DNA from: JANNPJ01 sp035474375
GTDB lineage: Bacteria > Actinomycetota > Actinomycetes > Actinomycetales > Kineosporiaceae
DNA: 64,000 bases
Direction: 5' to 3'
Assembly: GCA_035474375.1 (NCBI GenBank)
Contig: DATINJ010000209.1
Location: 7,527 to 71,526 of the forward strand
Shown piece after piece: positions 1-8,721 of the stretch (positions are counted from its first letter, which is position 1; each line of letters starts with the position of its first letter). The notes under the pieces were generated by a model. It worked only from the letters and a program-made list of their open reading frames with translations. It was not told the origin of the DNA and ran no database searches. The position numbers were made by a program, and so were the translations under genes.

Positions 1-282
1 CTGCGTGGCCACCGCCACGTCCCCCGGATGTAGGGACGGCCTGGCCGCTTCGGTGAAACATTTGCAGGGATTGTGGTGGGTTGATAGGGCGTGTCCCGTC
101 GTCCGATCCACAGACCGGACGGCGGGTCAGTTATCCACAATCGGCCGGCCATCGCGCCGCGGAGCTGCATTCGGCGGAACCATCTCTTCATGCCACCACG
201 CCAGCGCAGTCACCAGCACGAGAGCGCACCGCGCGAACCGTTCCGAGCTCGAGAACGTGGGCGATGGTCAGATAATGGGGTC
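1..282. other. 5' edge of window, no supported gene; contains a consensus DnaA box
   Basis: No reading frame here has a convincing ribosome-binding site or recognisable protein. The 9-mer TTATCCACA at 131-139 matches the consensus DnaA box exactly. A weaker look-alike (GATCCACAG) lies about 25 bases earlier. One perfect box is not an origin: no dnaA, dnaN or box cluster is visible. The stretch may hold the promoter of the Uma2 gene that follows. Confidence 0.3.
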
Positions 283-783
283 ATGACGGCGTCCACGGTG
301 AACCTCATCGACCTGGCTGGCCAGCGCCCCCTGCAGATCGAGGATCTGCCTCGGGAGGTCGACAACGTTCGGTATGAGCTGATTGATGGGAGTCTGTACG
401 TGACGCCGCTGGCGGACTACGAGCATCAGGATCTTGTCTTGAAGATCGCAATGCTCTTAGCAGCCAAGAATCCACAAGGTTCCACCGTACTTCCCGGGGT
501 GAACGTGATTCTCGGGAGCCAGACCATCGTCGAGCCCGACGTCGCCGTGGTGGACCCGGCGCATCTGGTCCACGACGGGCTCGGGGTGTCGCCGAAGGGC
601 TTGCTGTTCGTTGTCGAGATCACCTCGCCATCCACCCGACGTCGAGATCTGACGATCAAGCGGCAGCTGTACAGCGAGTGGGAGGTGCCGTATCTCGTCG
701 TCGACCGCAGCACCAGCCCGCACACCTACGCCGGCTACGGCGACCTTCCCACCTGGGCCGGCGTCGTTCTGCCCGATCGCTGA
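283..783 (+). CDS. Uma2 family (DUF820) endonuclease-like protein
   Basis: A 166-residue protein of the Uma2/DUF820 family, which has a PD-(D/E)XK nuclease-like fold and is abundant in cyanobacteria and actinobacteria without a settled role. Visible family features are an early YELIDGSLY segment, then IVEPDVAVV (the fold's acidic position) and LLFVVEITSPSTRRRDL, which supplies the E-x-(S/T) part of the active site, followed by a K-x-x-x-Y stretch. The frame is open much further upstream, but the ATG at 283 is where family similarity begins. The gene stands alone before dxs. A second Uma2 gene lies at 20901-21467. The family call is firm; the function is unknown. Confidence 0.8.
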   Translation: MTASTVNLIDLAGQRPLQIEDLPREVDNVRYELIDGSLYVTPLADYEHQDLVLKIAMLLAAKNPQGSTVLPGVNVILGSQTIVEPDVAVVDPAHLVHDGLGVSPKGLLFVVEITSPSTRRRDLTIKRQLYSEWEVPYLVVDRSTSPHTYAGYGDLPTWAGVVLPDR

Positions 784-916
784 GATCCCCGACCGCCGAC
801 GATTCCGATCGCTGACGGGTAGGTCGGCGGTGTGACTTGAAATGGGGGGTCCGAGGACGCGCGGTTCGGTCACCGCACCTAGACTCAGGGCTCCGGCTTG
901 ATGGAGGAGTGCGTAG

Positions 917-2809
917 ATGGTGGCTCTCGCGAATATCCGCGGGCCGGAAGACCTGAACGGTCTTAACCGGGAGGAATTGGACGATCTGGCTGCCCAGATC
1001 CGCGAGTTTCTGATTCGCGAGGTCTCCCGCACCGGTGGGCACTTGGGCCCGAACCTGGGTGTGGTCGAGCTCACGCTGGCGGTGCACCGGGTGTTCGAAT
1101 CACCGCTGGACAAGATCGTTTTCGATACCGGTCACCAGTGTTACGTACACAAGCTGATCACCGGCCGTCAGGACTTCTCCGCGCTGAAGCGGCGTGGCGG
1201 TTTGTCCGGCTATCCCTCCCGGGTCGAGTCCGAGCATGACATCGTCGAGAGCTCGCACGCGTCGTCGTCGCTCTCCTGGGCAGACGGGCTGGCCAAGGCG
1301 CATCAGCTGCTCGGGCACAGCGACCGGCATGTGATCGCGGTCGTCGGGGACGGTGCACTGACCGGCGGGATGGCCTGGGAGGCGCTGAACAACATCGCCG
1401 TCGGCCGGGACCGCAACCTGGTGATCGTGGTCAACGACAACGAGCGCTCCTATGCTCCGACGATCGGCGGCCTCGCCGACCGGCTCGCCACCTTGCGGAC
1501 CGCGCAGGGCTACGAACGAGTGCTCGACTTGGGCAAGTCGGTGCTGCAGCGCGGCGGCGCGCCGGGCCGATTCGCCTACGAGACGCTGCACGGCGTGAAG
1601 AAGGGCATTAAGGACATCGTCGCCCCACAGGGCCTCTTCGAGGACCTCGGGCTGAAGTATGTCGGTCCGGTCGACGGTCACGACATCGACGCCATGGAGC
1701 GCGCGCTGCGCCGGGCCAAGACCTACGGCGGGCCGGTGATCGTGCATGCGATCACCCAGAAGGGCCGAGGCTACCCGCCCGCATTGAACGACGAGGCAGA
1801 CCAGTTCCACGCCGTCGGGGTGATCGACCCGGTCACCGGGGTGCCGTTGAAGAGCAGCGCCGGGCAGAGCTGGACCAGTGTGTTCGCCGACGAGATCCTC
1901 AGCGTCGCCACCGAACGGCCGGACGTCGTCGGCATCACCGCCGCGATGCTGATCCCGGTGGGCCTGCATCGGTTCGCGGAGCGATTCCCGAGCCGGGTGT
2001 TCGACGTCGGAATCGCCGAGCAGCACGCTGTCACCAGTGCAGCCGGGATGGCCCACGGTGGCCTGCACCCAGTGGTGGCGGTCTATGCGACGTTCATCAA
2101 TCGAGCCTTTGATCAGCTCCTGATGGATGTCGCCCTGCACCACGAGGGCGTCACGTTCGTGCTCGATCGCGCCGGGGTGACCGGTGACGACGGGGCCAGC
2201 CACAACGGCATGTGGGATCTGTCTCTGCTCGGCCTGGTCCCCGGAATTCGAATCGCCGCGCCCCGGGATGCGCCCCGGGTGCGAGAACTGCTTCGCGAGG
2301 CGGTCGCCGTGGACGACGGCCCGACCGTCCTCCGGTTCCCGAAGGGCGCGGTGGCCGCAGAGACCGCAGCCCTGGACCGGATCGGCGAAATGGACGTGCT
2401 CGCTCGCCACGGCGAGGAGGATGTGCTCCTGGTCGCCGTCGGCTCGATGGTCGGGCTCGGGCTGGACGTCGCCGACCGGCTCACCCAGCAGGGGATTGGC
2501 GTCACGGTGGTCGACCCGCGCTGGGTGCTCCCGGTGGACGGCGCGCTGCCGGCCCTGGCCGCGCGCCATCGGCTGGTCGTGGTGGTGGAGGACAACGGCG
2601 TCGCCGGCGGGGTGGCCACGGCGGTGGCGACCGCGCTGCGGGCCGTACGGGTGCCGACCGTGGTGCAAGGATTCGGCATCCCGCAGCAGTTCCTTGATCA
2701 TGCCAGCCGCGCACAGGTACTAGAGCAGATCGGGCTCACCGCGCAGGAGGTCTCCCGCGAGGTGGTGGAGCACTTCGCTCGCCAGGAGGCGACTCTCGCC
2801 GATCTGTAG
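917..2809 (+). CDS. dxs: 1-deoxy-D-xylulose-5-phosphate synthase
   Basis: Condenses pyruvate and glyceraldehyde-3-phosphate to DXP, the first step of the MEP isoprenoid pathway and a precursor for thiamine and pyridoxal. The 630-residue length is normal. Features in order: the N-terminal HLGPNLG motif (about 42-48), the thiamine-diphosphate motif GDGALTGG (about 144-151) followed by NN, the central pyrimidine domain with the conserved Glu in GIAEQHAV (about 368), and the C-terminal transketolase domain. The ATG at 917 has a clear GGAGGAG site about 9 bases upstream. It is transcribed alone and ends at a hairpin shared with the convergent gene. No thiamine riboswitch is visible upstream. Confidence 0.97.
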   Translation: MVALANIRGPEDLNGLNREELDDLAAQIREFLIREVSRTGGHLGPNLGVVELTLAVHRVFESPLDKIVFDTGHQCYVHKLITGRQDFSALKRRGGLSGYPSRVESEHDIVESSHASSSLSWADGLAKAHQLLGHSDRHVIAVVGDGALTGGMAWEALNNIAVGRDRNLVIVVNDNERSYAPTIGGLADRLATLRTAQGYERVLDLGKSVLQRGGAPGRFAYETLHGVKKGIKDIVAPQGLFEDLGLKYVGPVDGHDIDAMERALRRAKTYGGPVIVHAITQKGRGYPPALNDEADQFHAVGVIDPVTGVPLKSSAGQSWTSVFADEILSVATERPDVVGITAAMLIPVGLHRFAERFPSRVFDVGIAEQHAVTSAAGMAHGGLHPVVAVYATFINRAFDQLLMDVALHHEGVTFVLDRAGVTGDDGASHNGMWDLSLLGLVPGIRIAAPRDAPRVRELLREAVAVDDGPTVLRFPKGAVAAETAALDRIGEMDVLARHGEEDVLLVAVGSMVGLGLDVADRLTQQGIGVTVVDPRWVLPVDGALPALAARHRLVVVVEDNGVAGGVATAVATALRAVRVPTVVQGFGIPQQFLDHASRAQVLEQIGLTAQEVSREVVEHFARQEATLADL

Positions 2810-2817
2810 CCGCCGAG

Positions 2818-2866
2818 CCGAAACCGTTTCTGCGAGAAGCTATATCAATCTCGCGGAAACGGTCGG
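2818..2866. terminator. Hairpin between convergent dxs and hypothetical gene
   Basis: Arms at 2818-2837 and 2849-2866 pair over about 18 positions (CCG, two-base bulge, then ACCGTTTCTGCGAGA against its complement with one G-U pair), with an 11-base loop. It lies immediately after the dxs stop and directly before the stop of the opposing gene, so it can serve both strands. There is no long T tract, which is common in actinobacteria. Confidence 0.7.
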
Positions 2867-2867
2867 A

Positions 2868-3671
2868 TCAGGCTGTTCCCGACGGCCCCAGACTGAAGGG
2901 CAGGGTGACGGTCTCTGCGGTGATCAGGAGCGGTACCGCCATTCCGCGGTCATAATCCTCGGTCAGCGACCAGGCGGCCGCAACGAACGCCGGGTCGATC
3001 TGGCTGACGTTGAACCAGCCGCGCCGTCGGGTCGGGACGGCCAAGGCCCGCAGGCCGGAACCGTCGCTGTGAGCGAGGTGTCGGCGGAGGGTGCGGGAAC
3101 TGAGCAGGGAGAGGACGTCGCAGCCGCCGACCGGGCGGATCAGGCCGGTTTCGCCGTCCCGGGTCAGCCTGGCCGCGGACAGCGAGCCCATCCGTTCGGC
3201 GTGCTCGCGTAGCTCCGGCCACCAATCCTTCGCGTCGATGCCCATCGAGCGCAGCACGGACGGCGCGAGGGGGGTGGTTCGACCCATCTCGCCGACCAGC
3301 CCGAGGACGGCGATGCCCAGGTCGAGGGCGTCGCCACGCAACGGTTCCTGAGCCCAGGCGGTACCGAGGTGCTCGGTGTGACCGGGCGGCAAAGCCATCA
3401 CCCGGGCGGCGGAGCGGAACCGATCCGCGGCAGCTGGGCCCAGGTCGCTGGCCAGTCGGTGCAACCGGAGCAGGTTCTCCACCCGGCGCAGGGCGGTGGG
3501 CCCGTTCGGATCATGGGCGCCGACCGCATCGCGGACCGCCGTCCACTCCACCATGGCAGCCTGCCGTCCAGGGAGCAGGACACCGGCGTCGGTGGGCCTG
3601 ACATCGAGGTCCCGCAACACGCTGACCGCCAGGACGCACTGGCGCAGGGGAGGAGTATCAACGCTGGGCAT
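2868..3671 (-). CDS. Hypothetical protein, WYL/HTH-unlike, about 267 residues
   Basis: I do not recognise this family. The protein is soluble and rich in Ala, Leu and Arg, with no signal peptide or membrane segment. The N-terminal third (about 10-90) reads as a helical segment, and Trp pairs occur near the middle (DWWPELREHAERMG). The C-terminal part ends in alternating beta-like stretches (MAVPLLITAETVTLPFSLG). GC-rich third positions and the convergent hairpin after its stop support a real gene. The ATG at 3671 has only a weak ribosome-binding site, so a start slightly further in is possible. It sits between dxs and the fad operon and is separated from both by hairpins, so it is probably transcribed alone. 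Confidence 0.6.
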   Translation of the reverse strand: MPSVDTPPLRQCVLAVSVLRDLDVRPTDAGVLLPGRQAAMVEWTAVRDAVGAHDPNGPTALRRVENLLRLHRLASDLGPAAADRFRSAARVMALPPGHTEHLGTAWAQEPLRGDALDLGIAVLGLVGEMGRTTPLAPSVLRSMGIDAKDWWPELREHAERMGSLSAARLTRDGETGLIRPVGGCDVLSLLSSRTLRRHLAHSDGSGLRALAVPTRRRGWFNVSQIDPAFVAAAWSLTEDYDRGMAVPLLITAETVTLPFSLGPSGTA

Positions 3672-3837
3672 TCGGTCAAGTTAGTCACTCAGATGTGCGG
3701 TTGATGCCGAAAGATGGGCTTCCGGGCCGCAAAAAAGTCACTCAAAATACCCGCCTGCCGCGCTCGGCCACCCGGCACGACTCGAGGGTCGCGCAGTGTG
3801 ACCGAGCGGAGGACCAGGCAGTGGGCCGGTGCTTGAT

Positions 3838-3873
3838 CAGACGTCCGGGCCGGTTCGGCGGCCCGGACGTCTG
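3838..3873 (-). terminator. Strong terminator hairpin after fadB
   Basis: A perfect 15-bp stem (3838-3852 with 3859-3873) around a 6-base loop (GTTCGG) starts 13 bases after the fadB stop. It is the strongest short stem in this region and most likely ends the fadA-fadB transcript. Confidence 0.8.
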
Positions 3874-3886
3874 CACCGGATCGGCG

Positions 3887-6073
3887 TCAGGCGGGCTGAA
3901 CCTCGGGCTGGGTGGCGATCCCCGGGGCCAGGAAGCGGTGTCCCACGACAGCCTCCGAGATCCCCTCCCGGTCGAGGTATGGCGTGATCCCACCGAGGTG
4001 GAACGGCCAGCCGGCGCCCATGATCATGCACAGGTCGATGTCCTGCGGCTGCGCGACGACGCCCTCGTCGAGCATGAACCCGATCTCTTCGGCGATCGCG
4101 GAGAGCGCTCGCTTGCGCAGTTCTTCCTCGGTCTGCGGCTTGTCACCGACGACGAACAGCGCCTTGGTGTCGTCCGCCAGGTAGGGCTTGCCCTCCGGGC
4201 TCCAGGACCAGATCCCGGGCTTGCCGGCTTCGACCAGGCGGCGCAGATTGTCCGACACGCCGAACCGATCCGGGAAGTACCCGTGCAGGGTCTCCGCGAC
4301 GTGCAGGCCGATCGCCGGCCCGACCAGCTGCAGCAGCACGAACGGCGACATCGGCAGGCCCAGCGGGGCCAGCGCGCGGTCCGCCACGTACGGGTCGGTG
4401 CCCTCGTCCAGCGAGGCGGTCACCTCGCCGAGGAAGCGGGTGAGCAGCCGGTTGACGACGAACGCCGGAGCGTCCTTGACCAGCACCGACGTCTTCTTCA
4501 GCTCCCGGCTGACCTTGAACGCGGTAGCCAGCGAGGCGTCATCGGTCTGCTCGCCGCGGACGATCTCCAGCAGCGGCAGGACGGCGACCGGGTTGAAGAA
4601 GTGGAAGCCGACAACCCGCTCGGGGTGCTTGAGATCGGCTGCCATCTCGGTGACCGACAGCGAGGAGGTGTTGGTCAGCAGCAGGCAGGTGTCCGAGACG
4701 ACAGCCTCGACCTCGGCGAAGACGGTCTTCTTGACCGACATCTCCTCGAACACGGCCTCGATCACGACATCGGCCTCGGCGAAGTCGGCCTTGTCGGTGG
4801 AACCGCGGACCAGCGCCTTCAGCCGGTTCGCGGCGTCCTGACTGAGCCGGCCCCGACCGAGCAACTTGTCGATCTCGCCGTGGACGTAGCCGACGCCCTT
4901 GTCCACCCGAGCCTGGTCCAGGTCGGTGATGATCACCGGGACCTTCAGCTGCCGGACGAAGAGCAGGGCGAACTGGCTTGCCATCAGGCCTGCGCCCACG
5001 ATCCCGACCGTGGTCACCGGCCGGGCGAGCGACTTGTCCGGCGCTCCAGCGGGCCGCTTGGCCCGCTTGGTCACCAGGTCGAAGGCGTACAGGCCGGCCC
5101 GGATCTCCTGGCTCAGCGACAGGTCGGCGAGGGCCTCGTCCTCGGCCGCGAACGCCGTGTCCCGGTCGGCGGTGCGGGCCAACGCGACCAGCTCGAGCGC
5201 CCGGTACGGCGCCGGAGCGGCACCGCTCACCTTGAGGTCGGCGAACGCCTTGGCAGCCTCGATTGCCGCGTTCCAGGACTCCTCGGAACGGTCGATCTCC
5301 GGCCGCTGGACGACGATCTCACCCCGCAGCACGGCCGAGGTCCAGGCCAGTGACTGCTCCAGGAAATCGGCCGGCTCGAACAGGGCATCGCCGATGCCGA
5401 TGCCAAACGCCTTCTTGCCGTTGAGCATCTTGTTCTGGTTCAGCGGGTTGGTGATGATCATTTCGAGGGCCTTCTGCGGCCCGATCAGATTCGGCAGCAG
5501 ATAGGTGCCGCCCCAGCCGGGGACCAGCCCGAGGAAGCACTCCGGCAACGCCACCGCCGGGATCCCCGAGGAGATCGTCCGGTAGCTGCAGTGCAGGGCG
5601 ATCTCCAGCCCACCGCCCATCGCCGCGCCGTTCACGTAGGCGAACGTTGGTACCGGAAGCTCGCCGAGCCGGCGGAACTGGTCGTGGCCGAGCTTGCCGA
5701 TGGTCAGCGCCTGCTCGTGGCTGCCGCCCATCTTGACCATGCCCAGGTCGGCGCCGACGACGAAGATGAACGGCTTCCCGGTGACGCCGACAGCGACGAT
5801 CTCGCCGGCGTTCACCCGGGCCTCGACCTGGTCGAGCGCGGTCTGCAGGCTGAGCAGCCCGCGCGGGCCGAAGGTCGAGGGCTTGGTGTGGTCGAGCCCG
5901 TTGTCCAGGGTGATCAGAGCCAGCGTTCCGGCGCCGTTCGGCAGGGCGACGTCGCGAACCAGAGCCTGCGTGACCACCTCGTCGGGCAGCGCCTCGGCGG
6001 CTGCCTGAGACAGAGCGCTGGTGCTGTCAGTGCTGCTGGGGGCCACTCGTTCCTCGTGTCCGGTGACGGTCAT
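3887..6073 (-). CDS. fadB: Fatty-acid oxidation complex alpha subunit (enoyl-CoA hydratase / 3-hydroxyacyl-CoA dehydrogenase)
   Basis: A bifunctional beta-oxidation enzyme that hydrates trans-2-enoyl-CoA and then oxidises L-3-hydroxyacyl-CoA with NAD. It is 728 residues from the chosen start, normal for the family. The N-terminal crotonase domain has VNGAAMGGGLEIALHCSYR (oxyanion-hole region). Next come the Rossmann motif VGIVGAGLMASQ, then FFNPVAVLPLLEIV, and the C-terminal dehydrogenase domains. The ATG at 6073 overlaps the fadA stop by 4 bases (ATGA) and has AAGGAG upstream; the longer open frame overlaps fadA and is rejected. It is the second gene of the fadA-fadB operon, probably translationally coupled, and ends in a strong hairpin. 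Confidence 0.95.
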   Translation of the reverse strand: MTVTGHEERVAPSSTDSTSALSQAAAEALPDEVVTQALVRDVALPNGAGTLALITLDNGLDHTKPSTFGPRGLLSLQTALDQVEARVNAGEIVAVGVTGKPFIFVVGADLGMVKMGGSHEQALTIGKLGHDQFRRLGELPVPTFAYVNGAAMGGGLEIALHCSYRTISSGIPAVALPECFLGLVPGWGGTYLLPNLIGPQKALEMIITNPLNQNKMLNGKKAFGIGIGDALFEPADFLEQSLAWTSAVLRGEIVVQRPEIDRSEESWNAAIEAAKAFADLKVSGAAPAPYRALELVALARTADRDTAFAAEDEALADLSLSQEIRAGLYAFDLVTKRAKRPAGAPDKSLARPVTTVGIVGAGLMASQFALLFVRQLKVPVIITDLDQARVDKGVGYVHGEIDKLLGRGRLSQDAANRLKALVRGSTDKADFAEADVVIEAVFEEMSVKKTVFAEVEAVVSDTCLLLTNTSSLSVTEMAADLKHPERVVGFHFFNPVAVLPLLEIVRGEQTDDASLATAFKVSRELKKTSVLVKDAPAFVVNRLLTRFLGEVTASLDEGTDPYVADRALAPLGLPMSPFVLLQLVGPAIGLHVAETLHGYFPDRFGVSDNLRRLVEAGKPGIWSWSPEGKPYLADDTKALFVVGDKPQTEEELRKRALSAIAEEIGFMLDEGVVAQPQDIDLCMIMGAGWPFHLGGITPYLDREGISEAVVGHRFLAPGIATQPEVQPA

Positions 6074-7293
6074 GCGGAGGCTCCTTCGCCGGTGCCGTAG
6101 TCCTTGTGGTGGGGGTTCTCCCAGATGACCGAACCACCCATGCCGATTCCGATGCACATCGTGGTGAGCCCATACCGGACCTCGGGACGGTCTTCGAAGT
6201 GCCGGGCCAGCTGGGTCATCAGCCGCACCCCGGAGGAGGCCAGCGGGTGACCGATCGCGATCGCGCCGCCGTCCGGGTTCACCCGAGGGTCGTCGTCCTT
6301 GATCCCGTAGTGGTCGAGGAACGACAGCACCTGGATGGCGAAGGCCTCGTTGATCTCGAAGAGCCCGATGTCGTCGATGCTGAGACCGGTGCGCTGCAGC
6401 ACCTGCTCGGTGGCCGGGACCGGGCCGTAACCCATCACTGCCGGGTCGACGCCCTTGAAGGCGTACCCGACCAGCCGCATCTTGACCGGCAGGCCGAGTT
6501 CCTCGGCGACGTCCGCGGCGGCGAGCACGCAGGCCGTGGCACCGTCGTTGAGCCCGGCGGCGTTACCGGCGGTGATCCGGCCGTGCGGCCGGAACGGCGT
6601 CTTCAGCTTTGCCAGGTCTTCCAGCGTGGTGCCCGGGCGCGGCGGCTCGTCGGCGACGGCCAGCCCCCAGCCCTGCTCCTCGCTGCGGATCGCTACCGGC
6701 ACCAGGTCGCGCTGGATCCGGCCGGCCACGTAGGCGGCCTGCAGCTTGGCCTGGCTGGCGACCGCGAAGGCGTCGGTGCGTTCCTTCGTCAGCTCCGGGA
6801 ACTTGTCGTGCAAGTTCTCTGCGGTCTGGCCCATCACCAACGCGGACGGGTCGACGATCTGCTCGGAGACGAACCGCGGGTTCGGGTCGACGCCCTCGCC
6901 CATCGGATGCCGGCCCATGTGCTCCACACCGCCGGCGATCACCACGTCGTAGGCGCCGAAGGCGATCCCGGAGGCGGTGGTGGTGACTGCGGTCATCGCC
7001 CCGGCGCACATCCGGTCGATCGCGAAACCTGGGACGGAGTTGGGCAACCCGGCCAACAGTGCAGCGGTCCGGCCGATCGTCAACCCCTGGTCACCGGTCT
7101 GGGTGGTCGCCGCGATGGCGACTTCCTCGACGCGTTCCGGGGGGAGTTCGGGATGCCGCCGCAGCAGTTCCCGGATGCATTTGACCACGAGATCATCGGC
7201 TCGGGTCTGGGCGTAGATGCCCTTCTTGCCGGCCTTACCGAACGGAGTTCGCACGCCGTCAACAAAGACGACGTCGCGGAGGGTGCCGGGCAC
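6070..7293 (-). CDS. fadA: Acetyl-CoA acyltransferase (3-ketoacyl-CoA thiolase)
   Basis: Catalyses the thiolytic last step of beta-oxidation and forms the trifunctional complex with FadB. It is 407 residues from the chosen start. The nucleophilic Cys lies in DRMCAGAMTAV (about residue 96), the catalytic His in GHPLASSGVR, and the second Cys in CIGIGMGG. The longest frame begins with ATG at 7335, but that codon has no ribosome-binding site and abuts a palindrome (7337-7350). The GTG at 7293 has GGGAGG six bases upstream (7300-7305), and its product begins where thiolase similarity begins, so I prefer it. It is first in the operon and probably repressed through the upstream palindrome. Confidence 0.93.
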   Translation of the reverse strand: MPGTLRDVVFVDGVRTPFGKAGKKGIYAQTRADDLVVKCIRELLRRHPELPPERVEEVAIAATTQTGDQGLTIGRTAALLAGLPNSVPGFAIDRMCAGAMTAVTTTASGIAFGAYDVVIAGGVEHMGRHPMGEGVDPNPRFVSEQIVDPSALVMGQTAENLHDKFPELTKERTDAFAVASQAKLQAAYVAGRIQRDLVPVAIRSEEQGWGLAVADEPPRPGTTLEDLAKLKTPFRPHGRITAGNAAGLNDGATACVLAAADVAEELGLPVKMRLVGYAFKGVDPAVMGYGPVPATEQVLQRTGLSIDDIGLFEINEAFAIQVLSFLDHYGIKDDDPRVNPDGGAIAIGHPLASSGVRLMTQLARHFEDRPEVRYGLTTMCIGIGMGGSVIWENPHHKDYGTGEGASA

Positions 7294-7336
7294 TGGGGTC
7301 CTCCCGAAAGCTGGGGGTGACTGGTACGGATCCATA

Positions 7337-7350
7337 TTACTCGCAAGTAA
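7337..7350 (-). promoter_or_regulatory. Palindromic operator candidate before fadA
   Basis: The arms TTACT and AGTAA flank CGCA. It lies 44 bases upstream of the preferred fadA GTG start, in promoter position. The size and form fit a TetR-family regulator of fatty-acid degradation, but no regulator gene lies next to it, so the binder is unknown. Confidence 0.5.
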
Positions 7351-7398
7351 CTGTTGTGGTTACACCGTAGCTAGGCCGAAACGACGCGCGCAGTCGTA

Positions 7399-7824
7399 GC
7401 CGTGTGACGGCGGGCACGTGTTCGCCCGGTTTCCTCGACGCTAACTCGATTCTTCGACGGTAGCCCCCTCCACCGACAAATCCCGGCGACCCGGCGGGAG
7501 GGCCTCCCCGATGACAGGCCGATGCTGCCTGGCGGCAGCGACCTTCGCACCGACGATGCTCCCGCCGGCCACCGTGGATAGGTGGTGCCAGGGTAGGAAT
7601 CGCTAGATCGCCAGTTTGGCCCGCTTTTGGGCCGCGGAAGTGCCCATATCCCGGCAAGGCTGGAGATCTTGGCAGGGGAGCGGATCTTGGCGGGCTCCAA
7701 GTTCAACCGGGGGCAGGCTGGCCGTCGGCCCGGCTGGCGACCGGGGGCAGGCTGGCCATCGGCCCGGTTGGCGACTGCGGGCAGGCCGGCGATCGGGCCC
7801 GGTTGGCGATTTCTGCCGAGACTT
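7399..7824. other. Gene-free stretch between fadA and efeU
   Basis: No reading frame here has a recognisable product, and those present are low-complexity shadows. The part next to the efeU stop carries three 34-bp tandem repeats (listed separately). Before them are two looser copies of an AGATCTTGGC/GGATCTTGGC phrase at about 7670-7690. Confidence 0.5.
7709..7811. repeat. Three tandem 34/35-bp repeats
   Basis: Units at 7709-7742, 7743-7776 and 7777-7811 share the pattern GGGGGCAGGCTGGCC-(G/A)TC-GGCCCGG(C/T)TGGCGA. The first two differ at a few positions; the third is more diverged and one base longer. The array begins 14 bases after the efeU stop. It is non-coding, and a role as transcript terminator or small RNA is only a guess. 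Confidence 0.75.
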
Positions 7825-8673
7825 CTAGCTGGTCGCGACCGGGGCGTGGGTGCGGTCGGCTTCCCGGGGTGCCGTTACCCGCTGCGGGCGGAGGAAGAAG
7901 ACCATCACCGTGCCGACATACAACAACCAGGCGATGGCCTGCAGCCAGGACGTGGTGGGGTGGATGTTGAGAATGCCGCGCAGCAAGGCGGCCACGAAGC
8001 CGTCCGGCGCAATCACGCCCGACACGTCAAAGGCGATGGAATTCTCGCCCGGCAGTAGCCCGATCTCCTGGAATTCGGCGATGCCGTACGCCAGCACACC
8101 GCCGGCCACGATCACCAGGGCGGCACCGGTCCAGGTGAAGAACCGGCCGAGGTTGAAGGCGATTGCCCGGCGGTACATCAGGTAGCCGATCGTGACCGCG
8201 ACGGCCAGCCCGAGGAAGACCCCGGCCAGCGGCTCCCAGCCACTGCCGGCGGCCTGCACGGCCGGCCAGACGAACAGGGCGGTCTCGATGCCCTCGCGGG
8301 CCACGGAGACGAAGGCGGTGGCGACCAGGGCGCCGGTACCCATCGAGATGGCCTTGTCCAGCCGGCCCTGGAGTTCGCTCTTCATCGATCGAGCGGCCTT
8401 GCGCATCCAGAAGATCATGAACGTAACGAAGATCACCGCGATGAACGACATCGTGCCGCCGAAACCCTCCTGGGCTTCGAACGACATGCTCTGCGCGCTG
8501 AAGGTGAGGACGGCGCCGATGCCGAGGCTCAGCGCGATCGCCGCGCCGATCCCGAGCCAGACCGGGGGCAGCCGATCGCGCCGGTCGGTCTTGACCAGAT
8601 AGGCGATCAGGATGCTCACAACCAGGGTGGCCTCGAGGCCCTCGCGGAGGCCGATGAGGAAGTTCGCGAGCAC
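7825..8673 (-). CDS. efeU: FTR1-family high-affinity iron permease
   Basis: An integral membrane protein importing iron. The two family signature motifs, REGLEA near residue 10 and REGIE in the middle, supply the iron-binding Glu pairs of the permease. About seven hydrophobic segments are visible, and the 282-residue length is typical of EfeU. The GTG start at 8673 has GGAG a few bases upstream. Only 45 bases separate it from the preceding ribonuclease D gene, yet they hold an IdeR/DtxR-type box, so it probably has its own iron-repressed promoter. The usual partners EfeO and EfeB are absent here; the permease either uses partners encoded elsewhere or works without them. Confidence 0.92.
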   Translation of the reverse strand: MLANFLIGLREGLEATLVVSILIAYLVKTDRRDRLPPVWLGIGAAIALSLGIGAVLTFSAQSMSFEAQEGFGGTMSFIAVIFVTFMIFWMRKAARSMKSELQGRLDKAISMGTGALVATAFVSVAREGIETALFVWPAVQAAGSGWEPLAGVFLGLAVAVTIGYLMYRRAIAFNLGRFFTWTGAALVIVAGGVLAYGIAEFQEIGLLPGENSIAFDVSGVIAPDGFVAALLRGILNIHPTTSWLQAIAWLLYVGTVMVFFLRPQRVTAPREADRTHAPVATS

Positions 8674-8702
8674 GGGCCACTCCGGAGGACTGAGGAAACA
8701 AC

Positions 8703-8721
8703 GCAGGTAAGGCTAACCTTA
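8703..8721 (-). promoter_or_regulatory. IdeR/DtxR-type iron box before efeU
   Basis: Read on the minus strand, TAAGGTTAGCCTTACCTGC matches the iron-box pattern TWAGGTWAGSCTWACCTWA at 17 of 19 positions. It ends 30 bases before the efeU start and overlaps the stop codon of the upstream ribonuclease D gene. Repression of efeU when iron is plentiful is the expected effect. Confidence 0.8.

Noticed and set aside
131..139. Replication origin at a perfect DnaA box
   Set aside because: Single box, no dnaA or dnaN, no cluster or AT-rich unwinding region.
1094..1104. tRNA-like T-loop GTTCGAATC in dxs
   Set aside because: No acceptor or anticodon stem around it, and it is inside a confident coding region. 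No other tRNA-like signature found.
1100..2701. A 533-codon minus-strand frame under dxs
   Set aside because: Wholly inside dxs with no recognisable product; a GC-bias shadow.
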